The notes: a model not told the origin generated them from the letters alone. DNA of 64,000 nt from CBDFGQ01 sp965247295 (GCA_965247295.1 CBDFGQ010000007.1:558001-622000), one strand, 5' to 3'; positions 8,043 through 16,868 are shown, counted from the stretch's first letter. Made by a program: numbers and translations.

Positions 8043-9746
8043 CTAGCCCTGTCTGCGCGCACCCTCGATCCTGGCCCAGGTATCCCGAAGCGGAACCGTC
8101 CGGTTGAATACGAGGGCCTTGTCGGAGGAGTCAACGGGGTCTACGCAGAAATAGCCCAGCCGCTCGAACTGGTACCGGCTTCCCGGCGGCGCGCCGGCAA
8201 GGCTTGGCTCCACCCGGCATGAGGTCAGGACCTGTAGCGAATCGGGATTCAAGTTGGACTTGAAGTCGGCGCCCTCTTCGGTGCCGTCGGGGTACTCCGC
8301 CGTGAATAGGTGGTCGTACAGCCGTACCTCGGCCGAAAGGGAGTGAGAAGCGGAAACCCAGTGTACCGTCCCCTTGACCCTGCGGCCGGCTCCGGGAGAG
8401 CCGCTCTTGGTCTCGGGGTCGTAGGTGCAGCGCAGCTCGACCACCTGCCCCGTGTTACTATCCTTTACCACGTCCACGCACTTGATGACGTAGCCGTACC
8501 TGAGCCGTACCTCGCGACCCGGGGCCAGTCGGAAGAACTTGGGGGGCGGGTCCTCGCGAAAGTCCTCCTGCTCGATGCAAAGGATGCGGGAAAAGGGGAC
8601 CTTCCGCGTTCCCATGCCCGGCTCCTCGGGGTTGTTCACCGCCTCCAGCTCCTCCACCTGCCCTTCGGGATAGTTGTCGATAACCACCCGAAGGGGTCGC
8701 AGCACGGCCATGGCACGGGGGGCACGCCTGTTGAGGTCCTCCCGGACGGTGTGTTCCAGGAGGGCCAGGTCTACCACGTTGTCCCTTTTCGCTACCCCGA
8801 CGCGCTCGGCGAAGCTGCGGACCGATTCGGGTGTGTAGCCCCGTCGCCTCATGCCCACCAGAGTAGGCATGCGAGGATCGTCCCATCCGGTTACATAACC
8901 TCCCTGCACAAGCTCAAGGAGCTTTCGCTTGCTCAACACGGTGTGGCTCAGGTTCAGGCGAGCGAACTCGATCTGTTGTGGGTGAAAGACGTGTAGCTGC
9001 TCAAGGATCCAGTCGTACAGCGGGCGGTGGTCCTCGAACTCCAGGGTACAGAGGGAATGGGTGACCCCTTCGATGGAATCGGACAGGCCGTGGGCGAAGT
9101 CATAGGTGGGGTAGATGCACCACACGTCGCCGGTGCGGTGGTGGGTCACCCGGCGGATGCGGTATAAGACCGGGTCCCTCATGTTCAGGTTTTGCGAGGC
9201 CATGTCGATCCTCGCTCGAAGCACGTGGGCGCCATCTTCGTATTCGCCCGCCCGCATGCGCCGAAAAAGGTCCCGGTTGTCCTCCACGGCGCGGTTGCGG
9301 TATGGACTGTCTCTGCCCGGCTCGGTCAATGTGCCACGGTACTCCCTTATTTCGCTGGCGCTCAGGCTGCAGACGTAGGCTTTCCCGAGCGAGATCAGCC
9401 GCTCGGCGTACTCGTAGAGCTGCTCAAAGTAGTCGGAGGCGAAGTACAGCCCGTCCCCCCAGTCGAATCCCAGCCACCTGACATCCTCCACGATGGATTC
9501 CACGTACTCGACCTCTTCCCTGCTGGGATTTGTGTCGTCGAACCGTAGGTTGCACTGACCCCCCTCATGTTCGGCGGCTACACCGAAATTGAGGCAGATG
9601 GACTTGGCATGTCCGATGTGGAGGTAGCCGTTGGGCTCCGGTGGAAACCTCGTCATTACCCGGCCGGCGTTCTTGCCCAATTTCAGGTCCTGGGCGATGA
9701 TGCTGCGGATAAAGTCCGAGGGGGGAGCTGAGCTGGCTGTGCTCAT
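8043..9746 (-). CDS. glnS: Glutaminyl-tRNA synthetase
   Basis: A class I aminoacyl-tRNA synthetase of 567 residues. The first signature is P-P-E-P-N-G-Y-L-H-I-G-H-A-K (HIGH) near residue 34, and the KMSKS equivalent is V-L-S-K-R-K-L. The R-F-D-D-T-N-P segment and Y-P-T-Y-D-F-A-H identify GlnRS rather than GluRS. The C-terminal beta-barrel anticodon-binding domain is complete. The start at 9746 follows a GAGGTGAG ribosome binding site; the open frame upstream (to 9806) lacks family similarity. Presence of both GlnRS and a separate GluRS (gltX, 300 bases away, divergent) suggests direct glutaminylation of tRNA-Gln. Confidence 0.96.
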   Translation of the reverse strand: MSTASSAPPSDFIRSIIAQDLKLGKNAGRVMTRFPPEPNGYLHIGHAKSICLNFGVAAEHEGGQCNLRFDDTNPSREEVEYVESIVEDVRWLGFDWGDGLYFASDYFEQLYEYAERLISLGKAYVCSLSASEIREYRGTLTEPGRDSPYRNRAVEDNRDLFRRMRAGEYEDGAHVLRARIDMASQNLNMRDPVLYRIRRVTHHRTGDVWCIYPTYDFAHGLSDSIEGVTHSLCTLEFEDHRPLYDWILEQLHVFHPQQIEFARLNLSHTVLSKRKLLELVQGGYVTGWDDPRMPTLVGMRRRGYTPESVRSFAERVGVAKRDNVVDLALLEHTVREDLNRRAPRAMAVLRPLRVVIDNYPEGQVEELEAVNNPEEPGMGTRKVPFSRILCIEQEDFREDPPPKFFRLAPGREVRLRYGYVIKCVDVVKDSNTGQVVELRCTYDPETKSGSPGAGRRVKGTVHWVSASHSLSAEVRLYDHLFTAEYPDGTEEGADFKSNLNPDSLQVLTSCRVEPSLAGAPPGSRYQFERLGYFCVDPVDSSDKALVFNRTVPLRDTWARIEGARRQG

Positions 9747-9911
9747 GTTCTCACCTCTGTCTGCTGTTATTTTTTGTTGGGTGTTTAGGTGGGTAGGCGC
9801 CCACACCTTAGTGGGTAGATACTGGTGGAATGGTTCTGGCAGGGAGGAAGTCTGGGTCCTTCAGGAGGTATTCTAGCACAGTATAGCTGGCCCAATGTGC
9901 GAGTTTCCCGC

Positions 9912-9995
9912 GTCACCCTGAGCGTAGCGAAGGGTCTGGAGGAGGTGGGGCTCTCACACCCCCGCCAGATTCTTCGCCTGCGGCTCAGAATGACA
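9912..9995. repeat. Intergenic inverted repeat in the glnS-gltX gap
   Basis: The arms GTCACCCTGAGCGTAGCGAA (left) and the reverse complement of TTCGCCTGCGGCTCAGAATGAC (right) form an imperfect palindrome of about 84 bases. From memory, elements with the core CCCTGAGCGTAGCGAAGGGTCT recur in intergenic regions of many bacteria, including Chloroflexota, as REP/MITE-like repeats. The 322-base divergent gap (9747-10068) otherwise contains only leader and promoter sequence. Confidence 0.7.
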
Positions 9996-10037
9996 CTTTT
10001 GTAGCGATGACGTAGCTCAGATCGGGACGACGGGGCA

Positions 10038-10046
10038 TGATAAAAT
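10038..10046 (+). promoter_or_regulatory. Possible extended -10 promoter for gltX
   Basis: TG-A-TAAAAT at 10038-10046 is an extended -10 element (TGn followed by a 5 of 6 match to TATAAT). The sequence 17 bases upstream (CAGATC) is a poor -35, as is typical of extended -10 promoters. It sits 23 bases before the TTG start of gltX. Weak prediction. Confidence 0.35.
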
Positions 10047-10068
10047 GTAGCCTTGGAGGTGGGCCAAC

Positions 10069-11544
10069 TTGGAGTCCGGACAACATGTTCGCGTAAGGTA
10101 CGCGCCCAGTCCCACGGGCGAGCCCCATGTCGGCAACCTGCGCACCGCCCTGTTTAACTGGCTTCTGGCCCGCCGGTATGGCGGCAGCTTTATCGTGCGG
10201 GTGGAGGACACCGACAGGGAGAGGTACGTCGAGGGGGCGCTGGATGCGGTGCTGGAGTCTCTCAGGTGGTTGGGTCTGGACTGGGACGAAGGGCCTGATG
10301 TGGAAGGAGCCTACGGGCCATACCTTCAGTCTGAGCGGCTGGGGGTGTACCGGGATGCCGCGGACCGGCTGGTTGACGGCGGTTGTGCCTACCGTTGCTA
10401 CTGCTCGACTGAGCGCCTGAAGGAGCTGCGGGAAAGGCAGCGCCGTAGCAACTCGCCCCTCGGGTACGATCGCCACTGCCGCGAGCTGAATTCCGCGGAC
10501 CGCCGGGAGAACGAGTCCCGAGGGATCGTGCCGGTTGTGCGATTCAAGATGCCCCTCACGGGGGAGACCCGGGTCAACGACCTCATCCGGGCAGAGGTTA
10601 CGTGGCAAAACGAGCTGCTGGACGACTTCGTCCTCCTCAAGTCCGATGGGTACCCCACGTATCACCTGGCCAACGTGGTGGACGATCACTTGATGGAGAT
10701 CAGCCACGTGCTGAGGGCCGAGGAGTGGCTCTCCAGTACCCCCCGGCACCTTCGGCTTTATGGGGCCCTGGCCTACGAGCCACCCCAGTTCGCCCACCTG
10801 CCCATGATCCTGGGTCCGGACCGCGCCAAGCTGTCCAAGCGCCACGGGGCCAGCTCCATACTGGAGTACCGGGAGCAGGGGTTCCTGCACGAGGCTATGG
10901 TCAACTTCATGGCTCTCCTGGGCTGGTCCCTGGACGATAGGACGGATGTCATGTCCAGGGAGGTGCTGCTGGAGCACTTCTCCCTGGAGCGCATCGGCAG
11001 GGCAGGGGCCATCTTCGACAGGGAAAAGCTGCTCTGGATGAACGGGGTCTACATCCGTCAGCTGGGCCAGGAGGAGCTGGCAAGGCGGATGGTCCCCTTT
11101 CTGGAGCGAGAATCCGATGCCGGCGCGGCACTGGAGGACAGAGGCTACCTGCTGGGCATCGTCCCGTTGGTGCGGGAGCGGCTGAAGACCCTGGCAGACG
11201 CGGCGGATGTGACTTCCTACTTCTTCATGGAGGAGCTAGACTACGATCCCGCCCTTCTCATCCAGAAGGGCATGGACGCCGACGCCACCCGTGGCGCCCT
11301 GAGGCGGTCCCTGGCTGTATTGAGCGGTGCAAAGACGTTCGACGCCGGCGCCCTTGAAGAGAGGCTACGGGCTGCCGGCGAGGAGCTTGGGCTTTCGGGG
11401 AGACAGTTCTTCGGAGCGCTGCGGGTCGCCACAACCGGGAGGACGGCCGCTCCGCCCCTCTTCGAGACCATGGAGGTGCTGGGCAGAGGGCGATGCCTGA
11501 GTCGAATCGAGGCGGCGGCCCAGAGGCTGGAGCATCGAAAGTAG
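10069..11544 (+). CDS. gltX: Glutamyl-tRNA synthetase
   Basis: A class I synthetase of 491 residues. The HIGH-like motif is Y-A-P-S-P-T-G-E-P-H-V-G-N (about residues 9-21) and the KMSKS-like motif is K-L-S-K-R-H-G. V-E-D-T-D-R-E-R and the C-terminal alpha-helical anticodon-binding cage are typical of bacterial GluRS. The start is TTG at 10069, supported by the ribosome binding site TTGGAGGTGG about 10 bases upstream and by the family N-terminus (basic residues just before R-Y-A-P-S-P-T-G). It charges tRNA-Glu in the cytoplasm. Whether it also mischarges tRNA-Gln cannot be told here, but the adjacent glnS argues that it is discriminating. Confidence 0.96.
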   Translation: MESGQHVRVRYAPSPTGEPHVGNLRTALFNWLLARRYGGSFIVRVEDTDRERYVEGALDAVLESLRWLGLDWDEGPDVEGAYGPYLQSERLGVYRDAADRLVDGGCAYRCYCSTERLKELRERQRRSNSPLGYDRHCRELNSADRRENESRGIVPVVRFKMPLTGETRVNDLIRAEVTWQNELLDDFVLLKSDGYPTYHLANVVDDHLMEISHVLRAEEWLSSTPRHLRLYGALAYEPPQFAHLPMILGPDRAKLSKRHGASSILEYREQGFLHEAMVNFMALLGWSLDDRTDVMSREVLLEHFSLERIGRAGAIFDREKLLWMNGVYIRQLGQEELARRMVPFLERESDAGAALEDRGYLLGIVPLVRERLKTLADAADVTSYFFMEELDYDPALLIQKGMDADATRGALRRSLAVLSGAKTFDAGALEERLRAAGEELGLSGRQFFGALRVATTGRTAAPPLFETMEVLGRGRCLSRIEAAAQRLEHRK

Positions 11545-11571
11545 GGCCCTTCCCGTGCACGCTGTTCTATC

Positions 11572-11600
11572 TTGCGCTCCATGTACCCCTGTGGTATAGT
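11572..11600 (+). promoter_or_regulatory. Predicted promoter of the nuo operon
   Basis: TTGCGC at 11572-11577 and TATAGT (5 of 6) at 11595-11600 are separated by exactly 17 bases. It lies in the 136-base gap between gltX and nuoA and is the only convincing sigma-70-like pair there. The leader to nuoA would be about 45-75 bases depending on the true start. Confidence 0.5.
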
Positions 11601-11680
11601 CCCTGGGAAGTTTTAGGGGGCGACGTATCCCACGCCCGCGGGGGGATGGAACGCTGGAGGACTATTTTCGGCAGTATGGA

Positions 11681-12034
11681 TTGATCGCCATATTCGCCGC
11701 AGTCGCCTTGGTTGTGCCCACCAGCATGATGGCTGTCTCCTGGCTGGCTTCCAAGGTGCGGGTCCGTCCTCAGAAGCCGGACCCCGTCAAGCAGGACGTG
11801 TACGAGTGCGGCATGCAGACCATCGGGGGCCGGTGGGTCCAGTTCAACTTCCGCTACTACACGTATGCCCTTCTCTTCGTCATATTCGCCGTGGAAGCGA
11901 TCTTCATATATCCATGGGCCGTCAAGTTCAATCAGCTGGGGCTGTTCGCTCTCCTCGAAATGATGGCGTTTATCCTGATCCTGGTAGTCGGGTGGGCATA
12001 CGCCTGGCGTAAGCGGGACCTGGAGTGGAGGTGA
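11681..12034 (+). CDS. nuoA: NADH-quinone oxidoreductase subunit A
   Basis: A three-helix membrane subunit of complex I. Family residues include the Y-E-C-G segment followed by F-N-F-R-Y-Y and the C-terminal W-A-Y-A-W-R-K. From TTG 11681 the protein has 117 residues. However, the same frame encodes L-E-D-Y-F-R-Q-Y-G directly upstream, which resembles the usual NuoA N-terminus and has no ATG/GTG/TTG in front of it. A CTG at 11654 with the SD-like GGGGGATGGA before it is a candidate true start. The stop overlaps nuoB. First gene of the nuo operon. Confidence 0.9.
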   Translation: MIAIFAAVALVVPTSMMAVSWLASKVRVRPQKPDPVKQDVYECGMQTIGGRWVQFNFRYYTYALLFVIFAVEAIFIYPWAVKFNQLGLFALLEMMAFILILVVGWAYAWRKRDLEWR

Positions 12035-12678
12035 GGGTGGATTCGGATACGGGGCGACTAGAGGGGCCCGTCCTGGGGCAGGGCGAAGGGCCCCTTCATA
12101 CGCTTACCTGGGAAATAGACCGGGATGAGGGACGGACGGTGGAGGCTATGCGCCACACCCACACCGACCCTTACCCTGAGCCGGTGATCCAGGTCCCGAG
12201 CGACCTGGAGAGGAACCTTCTGGTTACCTCGGTGGACGCCCTGCTGAACTGGAGCCGAAAGTCGGCGCTCTGGCCGGTGGCCTTCGGGCTGGCCTGCTGC
12301 GCGTTCGAGATGATGGCCAGCGCCATGGGCCGTTTCGACATAGCGCGCTTCGGCATGGAGGCCTTCCGGGCCACGCCGCGGCAGGCGGACCTCATGATCG
12401 TGGCCGGCACCGTCACCTGGAAGATGGCCCCGGCGATCCGCCGCATCTACGACCAGATGGGGGAGCCCAAGTGGGTCATCTCCATGGGAGTGTGCGCCAC
12501 CAGTGGCGGACCCTACTACTCATGCTACAGCGTGGTGCCGGGCGTCAACCATATCGTGCCCGTGGACGTTTATGTGCCTGGCTGTCCCCCTCGGCCCGAC
12601 GCCCTCCTGTACGGCATCATGCAACTGCACGAGAAGATAAAGAAGTACAGTCTACGAGGCAGCGTCGCGGGTGCGTGA
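12025..12678 (+). CDS. nuoB: NADH-quinone oxidoreductase subunit B
   Basis: Carries the N2 [4Fe-4S] cluster, the last electron carrier before quinone. Visible ligands are the tandem cysteines in G-L-A-C-C-A-F-E-M, the Cys in G-V-C-A-T-S-G-G, and the Cys in P-G-C-P-P-R-P. With the GTG start at 12025 the protein is 217 residues with a ~45-residue N-terminal extension; an internal ATG at 12148 (M-R-H-T-H-T-D) could give a ~176-residue protein closer to the usual length. It overlaps nuoA by 10 bases and nuoC by one base (TGATG). Confidence 0.95.
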   Translation: MEVRVDSDTGRLEGPVLGQGEGPLHTLTWEIDRDEGRTVEAMRHTHTDPYPEPVIQVPSDLERNLLVTSVDALLNWSRKSALWPVAFGLACCAFEMMASAMGRFDIARFGMEAFRATPRQADLMIVAGTVTWKMAPAIRRIYDQMGEPKWVISMGVCATSGGPYYSCYSVVPGVNHIVPVDVYVPGCPPRPDALLYGIMQLHEKIKKYSLRGSVAGA

Positions 12679-13136
12679 TGGGGACTAGGGTGTTAGGCGG
12701 AGAGGCGTTTGCGTCACTGCTCCGCCAGAGGTATCCCGACGTGGTGGAAGAGTGGGGTGACTCGGGCCTGTGGTTCAAGCCGGAGTGCGCCCTGGAGGTT
12801 ATGAGGTTCTTGAAAGAAGAGCCGGAGTTGAACCTCAACTACCTCAACTCTATTTCGGCGGTTGACTATATCGAGTATTTTGAAGTTGTGTACCACCTGA
12901 CGTCCTTCGAGCACAACCATAGTGCGGTCCTTAAGGCAAAGTTATATGGCAGGGAAGAGCCCACTATCCCGTCCGTGGTGAGCCTCTGGCAGGGAGCGGA
13001 TTTCCAGGAGCGGGAGATCTGGGACCTTATGGGAGTGCAGTTCTCGGGCCACCCGAACCTGAAACGTATCATGCTGTGGGAAGGCTTCCAGGGCCATCCA
13101 CTGCGTAAGGACTTTCAGGACGTTGTTGAGTATTAG
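12678..13136 (+). CDS. nuoC: NADH-quinone oxidoreductase subunit C
   Basis: A 152-residue peripheral-arm subunit (30 kDa family). The H-x-x-S/x-L-K segment and especially the terminal E-R-E-I-W-D-L-M-G-V-x-F-x-G-H-P-N-L-K-R-I-M-L-W-E block are diagnostic. The start at 12678 is used because it overlaps the nuoB stop as TGATG; an open frame further upstream lies inside nuoB. It is not fused to NuoD, which starts 68 bases later. Confidence 0.94.
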   Translation: MGTRVLGGEAFASLLRQRYPDVVEEWGDSGLWFKPECALEVMRFLKEEPELNLNYLNSISAVDYIEYFEVVYHLTSFEHNHSAVLKAKLYGREEPTIPSVVSLWQGADFQEREIWDLMGVQFSGHPNLKRIMLWEGFQGHPLRKDFQDVVEY

Positions 13137-13204
13137 TCCATGACTGGGGCGGTTGACTATCCGGATTTTTAGATCAGTACGTTGAGTTAAGGGCAGTAAA
13201 GGGC

Positions 13205-14311
13205 ATGCCCATACGGACCGAGCCCATCACCATAAACATCGGGCCCCAGCACCCCAGTACCCACGGGGTGTTCAGGTTGCGGGTCACCTTTGATGGAGAG
13301 GTGATCATGGACGTGGAACCCGTTTTCGGCTACCTGCATCGGGGCTCAGAAAAGCTGGCCGAAGAGCGCAACTACGTCCAGGTAGTAACCCTTACCGACC
13401 GCCTCGACTACGTTGCATCCATGACCAACAACCAGGCCTACTGCATAGCCGTCGAGAAGCTAATGGGGATAGAGGCGCCCGAGAGGGGCCAGTACCTCCG
13501 CGTCATCGCGGCGGAGCTACAACGGATTGCCAGCCACCTGGTCGCCACCGGTTTCTTCATGCAGGATCTAGGGGCCCTGGGCACACCGTTAATGTATTGC
13601 TTCCGGGAGCGTGAGCGCATCCTGGACCTCTTCGAGATGCTGTGCGGGGCCCGCGTAACGGTGAGCTTTATGCGTCCGGGGGGTGTATTTGCCGACGCCC
13701 CGGAGGACTTCTGGCCACAGCTGGACCAGTTTCTCCAGGAGATTCCCGGCTACATAGGCGAGCTAGAACAGCTCCTGGTAGAGAACGAGATTATCCTTGT
13801 CAGGATCAAGGACGTGGGCGTGCTACCCCTTGAACGGGCGATCGCATGCTCCACCAGCGGCCCGGTGCTACGGGGTAGCGGGCTCAGATGGGACTGGCGC
13901 AAGGCGGACCCGTACGACGTATATGACCGGGTCGAGTTCGGCGTCCCCGTGGGCAACAACGGCGACAACCTGGACAGGTTCTGGGTGCGCATGCAGGAAA
14001 TGCGCCAGAGCATCCGAATAATAGAACAGTGCGTGGAGCAGATACCTGAGGGGCCGGTGCGGACGCCGCTGCCCCTGGTCCTCAGGCCACCCGCAGGGGC
14101 GGAGGCATATGGTCGGGTGGAGTCTCCCAAGGGGGAACTGGGATTCTACCTGATAAGCGATGGCAGCATTGCCCCCTACCGCTGCAAGATACGCTCCCCC
14201 TCACTGCTAAACCTCACGGCGGTCCGTGATCTGCTGGTGGGCTGGAAGCTGGCCGATATGATCGTCACCCTGGGCAGTATCGACATCAACATGGGAGAGG
14301 TCGATCGATGA
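13205..14311 (+). CDS. nuoD: NADH-quinone oxidoreductase subunit D
   Basis: The 49 kDa quinone-site subunit, 368 residues. The N-terminus N-I-G-P-Q-H-P-S-T-H-G-V-F-R-L and G-Y-L-H-R-G-S-E-K-L-A-E are diagnostic; the His in H-P-S-T-H-G and a Tyr further on line the quinone pocket. The typical C-terminal G-S-I-D-I-N-M-G-E-V-D-R ends the protein (the family usually ends P-V-F-G-E-V-D-R). Starts at ATG 13205 after a purine-rich AAGGGCAGTAAAGGG. The stop overlaps nuoH (ATGA). Confidence 0.96.
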   Translation: MPIRTEPITINIGPQHPSTHGVFRLRVTFDGEVIMDVEPVFGYLHRGSEKLAEERNYVQVVTLTDRLDYVASMTNNQAYCIAVEKLMGIEAPERGQYLRVIAAELQRIASHLVATGFFMQDLGALGTPLMYCFRERERILDLFEMLCGARVTVSFMRPGGVFADAPEDFWPQLDQFLQEIPGYIGELEQLLVENEIILVRIKDVGVLPLERAIACSTSGPVLRGSGLRWDWRKADPYDVYDRVEFGVPVGNNGDNLDRFWVRMQEMRQSIRIIEQCVEQIPEGPVRTPLPLVLRPPAGAEAYGRVESPKGELGFYLISDGSIAPYRCKIRSPSLLNLTAVRDLLVGWKLADMIVTLGSIDINMGEVDR

Positions 14312-15525
14312 GCTGCCAGATCGAGTCCGGTCTCCTCTATGACAACGTCCTGTTCCGCCACATATACAACGGAATAGGAGAGGTCCTTCCTCACCAGCTC
14401 TGCGCCCTGGATTATTTTATCTCGGGCTTCATCATCATGTTCATCCTCGTCAACGGCGTTCTGCTGGGTGCGGCCATATTCATCTGGGCAGAGAGGCGAA
14501 TCCTTGGCAGGTTCCAGAACCGGCTGGGCCCAAATCGCTGGGGGCCATTTGGCCTTCTCCAGCCCATCGCCGACCTGGTCAAGCTGATCTCCAAGGAGGA
14601 CCTTATCCCCGCCGGCGCCGACCGCCTCGCATTCACACTGGTGCCGATTTTAATGGTCATGCCCCTGATCTTGGTAGTGGCGGTGGTCCCCTTCGCCAAG
14701 AACACCTTCCTGGTCGATCTCAACGTGGGCGTCCTTTATGTCGTAGCCGTTACCTCTATCAGCACACTGGCGATCTTCATGGCCGGCTGGGCATCGGGAA
14801 ACAGGTACGCATTGTTCGGCGCCATGCGGGGCGTTGCGATGCTCATAAGCTACGAGATACCCGTCGTCCTATCCCTGGTGGGGGTGGTCCTGCTCACCGG
14901 GTCCATGAGGATGACGGACGTGGTAAACGCCCAGACGTTGCCCTTTCTTCTGGTCCAGCCGCTGGGGATACTGGTCTTCTTTCTGGGAATATCGGCGGAG
15001 CTTAATCGCACTCCCTTTGACATCACTGAGGCCGAGTCGGAGCTTACCGCCGGCTATCATACCGAGTACAGCGGGACCAAATTCCTCCTTATACAGGCCG
15101 GTGAGTTCGGAGGGGTGGTGGCCGCCTCTGGTATAATGGCGACCCTGTTCCTGGGAGGCTGGTCGGGGCCCTTCCTCTCGGGCCAGCTGGGTGCCCTCTG
15201 GTTTCTCCTGAAGGTGGGCGCCTTCGTCTTCCTGTTCATTTGGATAAGGGCTACGTTCCCACGGCTGCGCATAGACCAGATTATGGCCTTCGCCTGGAAG
15301 TTCCTATTTCCCTTGAGTCTCATCAACCTCTTTGCGACCACCATCGAGGTGTACCTCCTACGGGGCGATGGGGGGGCCATAACCAGGGGAGACCTGGCAA
15401 TCATGACGGTAATAAACTTCGCGGTCGCAGTTGGAGCAATTGCCCTATTTGGAAACGTGATAAAGGAGAGGGTGAGGCCGCCGGTGAGGACGGCTGCGGT
15501 AGTGGCGACCCCCAGGGCTTCGTGA
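14308..15525 (+). CDS. nuoH: NADH-quinone oxidoreductase subunit H
   Basis: The membrane subunit that joins the peripheral and membrane arms, 405 residues with about eight hydrophobic helices. Conserved loops seen are E-R-R-I-L-G-R-F-Q-N-R-x-G-P-N-R-W-G-P-F-G and the acidic E-x-N-R-T-P-F-D-I-T-E-A-E-S-E-L-x-A-G-Y-x-T-E-Y-S-G. This is slightly longer than usual (~330-370), with ~45 extra residues at the N-terminus and a Pro/Arg-rich end. Overlaps nuoD by 4 bases; a 91-base gap separates it from nuoI. Confidence 0.95.
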   Translation: MSCQIESGLLYDNVLFRHIYNGIGEVLPHQLCALDYFISGFIIMFILVNGVLLGAAIFIWAERRILGRFQNRLGPNRWGPFGLLQPIADLVKLISKEDLIPAGADRLAFTLVPILMVMPLILVVAVVPFAKNTFLVDLNVGVLYVVAVTSISTLAIFMAGWASGNRYALFGAMRGVAMLISYEIPVVLSLVGVVLLTGSMRMTDVVNAQTLPFLLVQPLGILVFFLGISAELNRTPFDITEAESELTAGYHTEYSGTKFLLIQAGEFGGVVAASGIMATLFLGGWSGPFLSGQLGALWFLLKVGAFVFLFIWIRATFPRLRIDQIMAFAWKFLFPLSLINLFATTIEVYLLRGDGGAITRGDLAIMTVINFAVAVGAIALFGNVIKERVRPPVRTAAVVATPRAS

Positions 15526-15616
15526 GGGCCCCTTACCCGTTATTCCTTCCCCCTGTGGAGTGGAGCCCGGGTAATCTACGGACTCGAGTTGGGGATCACA
15601 AGGGAGGCTGAGTAGA

Positions 15617-16300
15617 GTGTATGGATTAGGTCTGGCCAAGGGGTTGGCCGTAACGATGAGGAACCTTGTCAGGCGGCCCTTCACGGTTCAGTACCCGGAG
15701 CAGAGGTTGCCCCAGCATCCACGCTTCCGGGGCGAGGAGTTCGTGTGGTATGAGGAGCGGTGTACCGGCTGCGCCTCGTGTGCTAAATACTGTCCCCTCG
15801 GCATCATTCGCATCGTTACAGACCCGACTGGCACGGCGCCCGAGCAGGGGGGCAAGTACAACCTGGAGGTTTTCGACATCGATATCGGCCGGTGCATGTT
15901 CTGTGGGCTCTGCGTGGAGGCCTGTCCATACGATGCCCTGTTCATGGGTAGCGGGTTCGAGCGAGGACGTTACCGACGGAGCGATCTCGTAATTAACATA
16001 GACGAGCTGCGCCAGGCGGAGAAGCGGCCCAGCACCTGGTTCAGGCCTCAGCTTGAGGAAGGTAAGTACAACCCACACGAGGATGTACCGCTCTCCTGGC
16101 GAGGCGTGGGACGTGAGAACTGGAGTTGGCACGTCGACGAGAAGGCTGGCGCCAAGATTCGCCCAGAAGCTGCGTCCCAGGAGGCCCCTCTGCCAGGCGA
16201 CACGTCCTCCACGAACCGGGAGGAACCGGATGCGGGGGCGAGCGCGGCGATATCAGACCTGCCGGATGATCGCAATGAGAATACGGAGGAGGGCCCATAG
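15617..16300 (+). CDS. nuoI: NADH-quinone oxidoreductase subunit I
   Basis: Carries two [4Fe-4S] clusters bound by C-T-G-C-A-S-C-A-K-Y-C-P and C-M-F-C-G-L-C-V-E-A-C-P, separated by ~40 residues. The protein has 227 residues against about 130-180 in most bacteria; the extra length is a ~60-residue C-terminal tail rich in Glu, Asp, Ala, Ser and Pro with no recognised domain. The start is GTG 15617 with the SD GGGAGG eight bases upstream. The stop directly abuts nuoJ. Confidence 0.95.
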   Translation: MYGLGLAKGLAVTMRNLVRRPFTVQYPEQRLPQHPRFRGEEFVWYEERCTGCASCAKYCPLGIIRIVTDPTGTAPEQGGKYNLEVFDIDIGRCMFCGLCVEACPYDALFMGSGFERGRYRRSDLVINIDELRQAEKRPSTWFRPQLEEGKYNPHEDVPLSWRGVGRENWSWHVDEKAGAKIRPEAASQEAPLPGDTSSTNREEPDAGASAAISDLPDDRNENTEEGP

Positions 16301-16867
16301 ATGGACTTCATGGAGTTCATCTTCTGGGTCCTGGCTGTGGGCAGCGTGGCGGCAGCTCTGGGGGTTGTATTTCTGAGGGATATCTTCCGGGCGGCCCTTT
16401 TGCTTGTCGTTGTGTTCCTGGCGGTGGCCGGGCTGTTTGTGATGATGAACGCCGAGTTCCTGGCCGTGGTGCAGGTGCTCATCTACGCGGGGGCCATCGC
16501 CATCCTCATCATCTTTGCCATAATGTTGACTCGTGAGGTCCAGCAGGGCAACCTACCTAACCGTCTCCAGCCTCTAGCGGTGTTGTTTCCGGCCCTCCTA
16601 TTGGCTGCCCTGGTCTTTGTAGCAGTGGACACCGAGTGGAACCTGCTCTCGGACCAGCCCGAAGCGACCCAGAGGAACGTCGAGCTTGTGCAAACCAATA
16701 CCATCAGCGGAATACCCGACGAGATGAGGGGAGTGATAGGAGGGGCAGCGGATCGCTCGGGTCTGGCTGAGCTCTTGATCAACGACTACGTCCTGCCCTT
16801 CGAGGTGGCTTCGGTCCTGCTCCTGGCTGCCATTATCGGCGCCCTCGTGTTGGTACGGGAGCGGTGA
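16301..16867 (+). CDS. nuoJ: NADH-quinone oxidoreductase subunit J
   Basis: A five-helix membrane subunit of 188 residues. The segment M-N-A-E-F-L-A-V-V-Q-V-L-I-Y-A-G-A-I-A-I-L-I-I-F is the conserved helix 3 containing the pi-bulge, and the C-terminal L-L-A-A-I-I-G-A-L-V-L-V-R-E-R is typical. Begins immediately after the nuoI stop and ends one base before the nuoK start. Confidence 0.94.
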   Translation: MDFMEFIFWVLAVGSVAAALGVVFLRDIFRAALLLVVVFLAVAGLFVMMNAEFLAVVQVLIYAGAIAILIIFAIMLTREVQQGNLPNRLQPLAVLFPALLLAALVFVAVDTEWNLLSDQPEATQRNVELVQTNTISGIPDEMRGVIGGAADRSGLAELLINDYVLPFEVASVLLLAAIIGALVLVRER

Positions 16868-16868
16868 G

